DNA from: Selenomonadaceae bacterium
GTDB taxonomy: Bacteria > Bacillota > Negativicutes > Selenomonadales > Selenomonadaceae
Direction: 5' to 3'
Length of the DNA stretch: 5,516 nt
NCBI GenBank assembly: GCA_017445435.1
Contig: JAFSUE010000179.1
Span: 1 to 5,516 of the forward strand
The notes under the pieces were generated by a model. That model did no database searches and was not told the DNA's origin. It worked only from the letters and a program-made list of their open reading frames with translations. Shown here piece by piece: positions 4,936 through 5,516 of this stretch. The position numbers were made by a program, and so were the translations under genes. Positions within the stretch are counted from its first letter, which is position 1, and the number at the start of each line of letters is the position of its first letter.

Positions 4936-4964
4936 ATTATAGCAACTGGAAATTTTTCAGTCAA
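4936..4964 (-). promoter_or_regulatory. Strong promoter of the toxin mRNA
   Basis: On the - strand TTGACT (4964-4959, five of six) and a perfect TATAAT (4941-4936) are exactly 17 bp apart. The predicted start is at about 4929. It faces the antisense promoter at 4641-4669 some 270 bp away. Confidence 0.8.
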
Positions 4965-5022
4965 GGTAAGTTCGGCAAAGTAAAAAACCTTCCAATGGTT
5001 TAACTCGTTGGAAGGCGTTTTT
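4950..5022. repeat. Direct repeat, copy 2 (right border of the toxin locus)
   Basis: This 73-bp copy of 4553-4627 lies 397 bp away in the same orientation. It carries the working -35 of the toxin promoter and the terminator of the adenosyltransferase gene. Recombination between the copies would delete the whole toxin/antisense locus and leave one copy. Confidence 0.8.
4982..5022. terminator. Bidirectional rho-independent terminator, copy 2
   Basis: CCTTCCAATG (4988-4997) pairs with CGTTGGAAGG (5006-5015), one G-U pair. Six A (4982-4987) give the T-run on the - strand, and five T (5018-5022) follow on the + strand. It lies only a few bases after the adenosyltransferase stop and ends that gene. 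On the + strand it would catch read-through of the antisense RNA. Confidence 0.85.
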
Positions 5023-5026
5023 AATT

Positions 5027-5516
5027 TTAAAATTCAATACCGCGTTGAGCTTTTATGCCGCGTTGGAATGGGTGCTTAATCAATGTCATTTCCGTCACTA
5101 AGTCTGCCGCGTCGATTAAACTTTGTGGCGCGTCCCTGCCTGTCAAAACTAAATGCAGTTCAGGCGGACGAATTTTTATTAGCTCCAAAACTTTTTCAAC
5201 GTCAAGAAGTTTGAACTTCACGGAGTAAATTATTTCGTCCAAAATTATTAAATTCCACTTGCCAGACAAAATTTCTGCGCGGGCAACGTCGAGCGCCGAT
5301 TCAGCCGCCGCAATGTGTTCATCAATTTTATTTTTGTCGATAAAGCCTAAGCCGCATTGTCGAATTTCGATTTTATTTGCGGCGGGAATTTTTGAAAGCG
5401 TTTCAAGCGCCGTGAGTTCGCCTGAAATTTGGTTACCTTTGATGAACTGCAAGATTAAGACGTTGAGCCCTGCGCCGTAAGCACGAAGAGCCAAGCCGAA
5501 TGCCGCAGTTGATTTA
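5027..5516 (-). CDS. cobO: Cob(I)alamin adenosyltransferase (CobA/CobO/BtuR type), 5' partial
   Basis: The product transfers the 5'-deoxyadenosyl group of ATP to the cobalt of cob(I)alamin or related corrinoids, making the coenzyme B12 form, in the cytoplasm. The frame stays open to the window edge; about 162 residues are visible, so roughly 10-30 N-terminal residues are missing. At the very edge KSTAAFGLALRA is the end of the P-loop (GxGKS/T). Downstream come LILQFIKGN, the Walker-B-like LIILDEI, LVLTGRDAP, ADLVTEM and the C-terminal KHPFQRGIKAQRGIEF, all characteristic of this family rather than PduO or EutT. A TTG codon at 5494 is internal, not a start. The gene converges on the toxin locus and ends at the hairpin of the right direct repeat. 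B12-dependent enzymes are expected in this organism, but none is in the window. Confidence 0.93.
   Translation of the reverse strand, partial: KSTAAFGLALRAYGAGLNVLILQFIKGNQISGELTALETLSKIPAANKIEIRQCGLGFIDKNKIDEHIAAAESALDVARAEILSGKWNLIILDEIIYSVKFKLLDVEKVLELIKIRPPELHLVLTGRDAPQSLIDAADLVTEMTLIKHPFQRGIKAQRGIEF

Noticed and set aside
4562..5022. CRISPR array or insertion sequence for the repeated units around the toxin locus
   Set aside because: There are only two long copies, in direct orientation, with no spacers, no transposase and no terminal inverted repeats or target-site duplications.
5259..5480. 73-codon + strand frame opposite cobO
   Set aside because: It is antisense to conserved adenosyltransferase codons and has no initiation signals.

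Overview
The window looks like chromosomal DNA of an anaerobic Firmicute, most plausibly of the Negativicutes (Selenomonas-like). This is inferred from protein flavour (a cdsA product, a eukaryotic-type hexokinase and a cobalamin adenosyltransferase on AT-rich DNA with strong AGGAGG-type ribosome sites and sigma-70-like promoters), not from a database match. There are four protein genes of normal size, two of them cut by the window edges. There is also a small locus between 4640 and 4965 that has all the parts of a type I toxin-antitoxin system.

Layout: 2-1816 (+) is the 3' part of a two-domain glycosyltransferase (GT2-like, then GT4-like). 1888-2793 (+) is cdsA, phosphatidate cytidylyltransferase. 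2794-3166 has no credible gene; it holds a heptanucleotide repeat array, a structured element, a perfect 14-bp hairpin and a sugar-kinase promoter with a palindrome over its -35. 3167-4468 (+) is a hexokinase of the eukaryotic family, closed by a strong terminator. 4553-5022 is bracketed by two direct copies of a ~75-bp element carrying a bidirectional terminator. Between them, two promoters with exact 17-bp spacers face each other, driving a ~230-nt mRNA for a 24-residue hydrophobic peptide (- strand) and a ~120-nt antisense RNA (+ strand). 5027-5516 (-) is most of a cob(I)alamin adenosyltransferase, cut at its 5' end by the window.

The glycosyltransferase, cdsA, hexokinase and adenosyltransferase do not form one pathway: cell-envelope sugar transfer, phospholipid synthesis, sugar phosphorylation and B12 activation sit side by side. 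The two themes that tie the window together are intergenic. First, arrays of 7-bp tandem repeats with different units lie at or just after the stop codons of all three + strand genes. Second, the compact toxin/antisense locus has a leader hairpin hiding the ribosome site and a long 5'-3' fold-back, both typical of type I toxin mRNAs. That locus is the best candidate for an undescribed system here.
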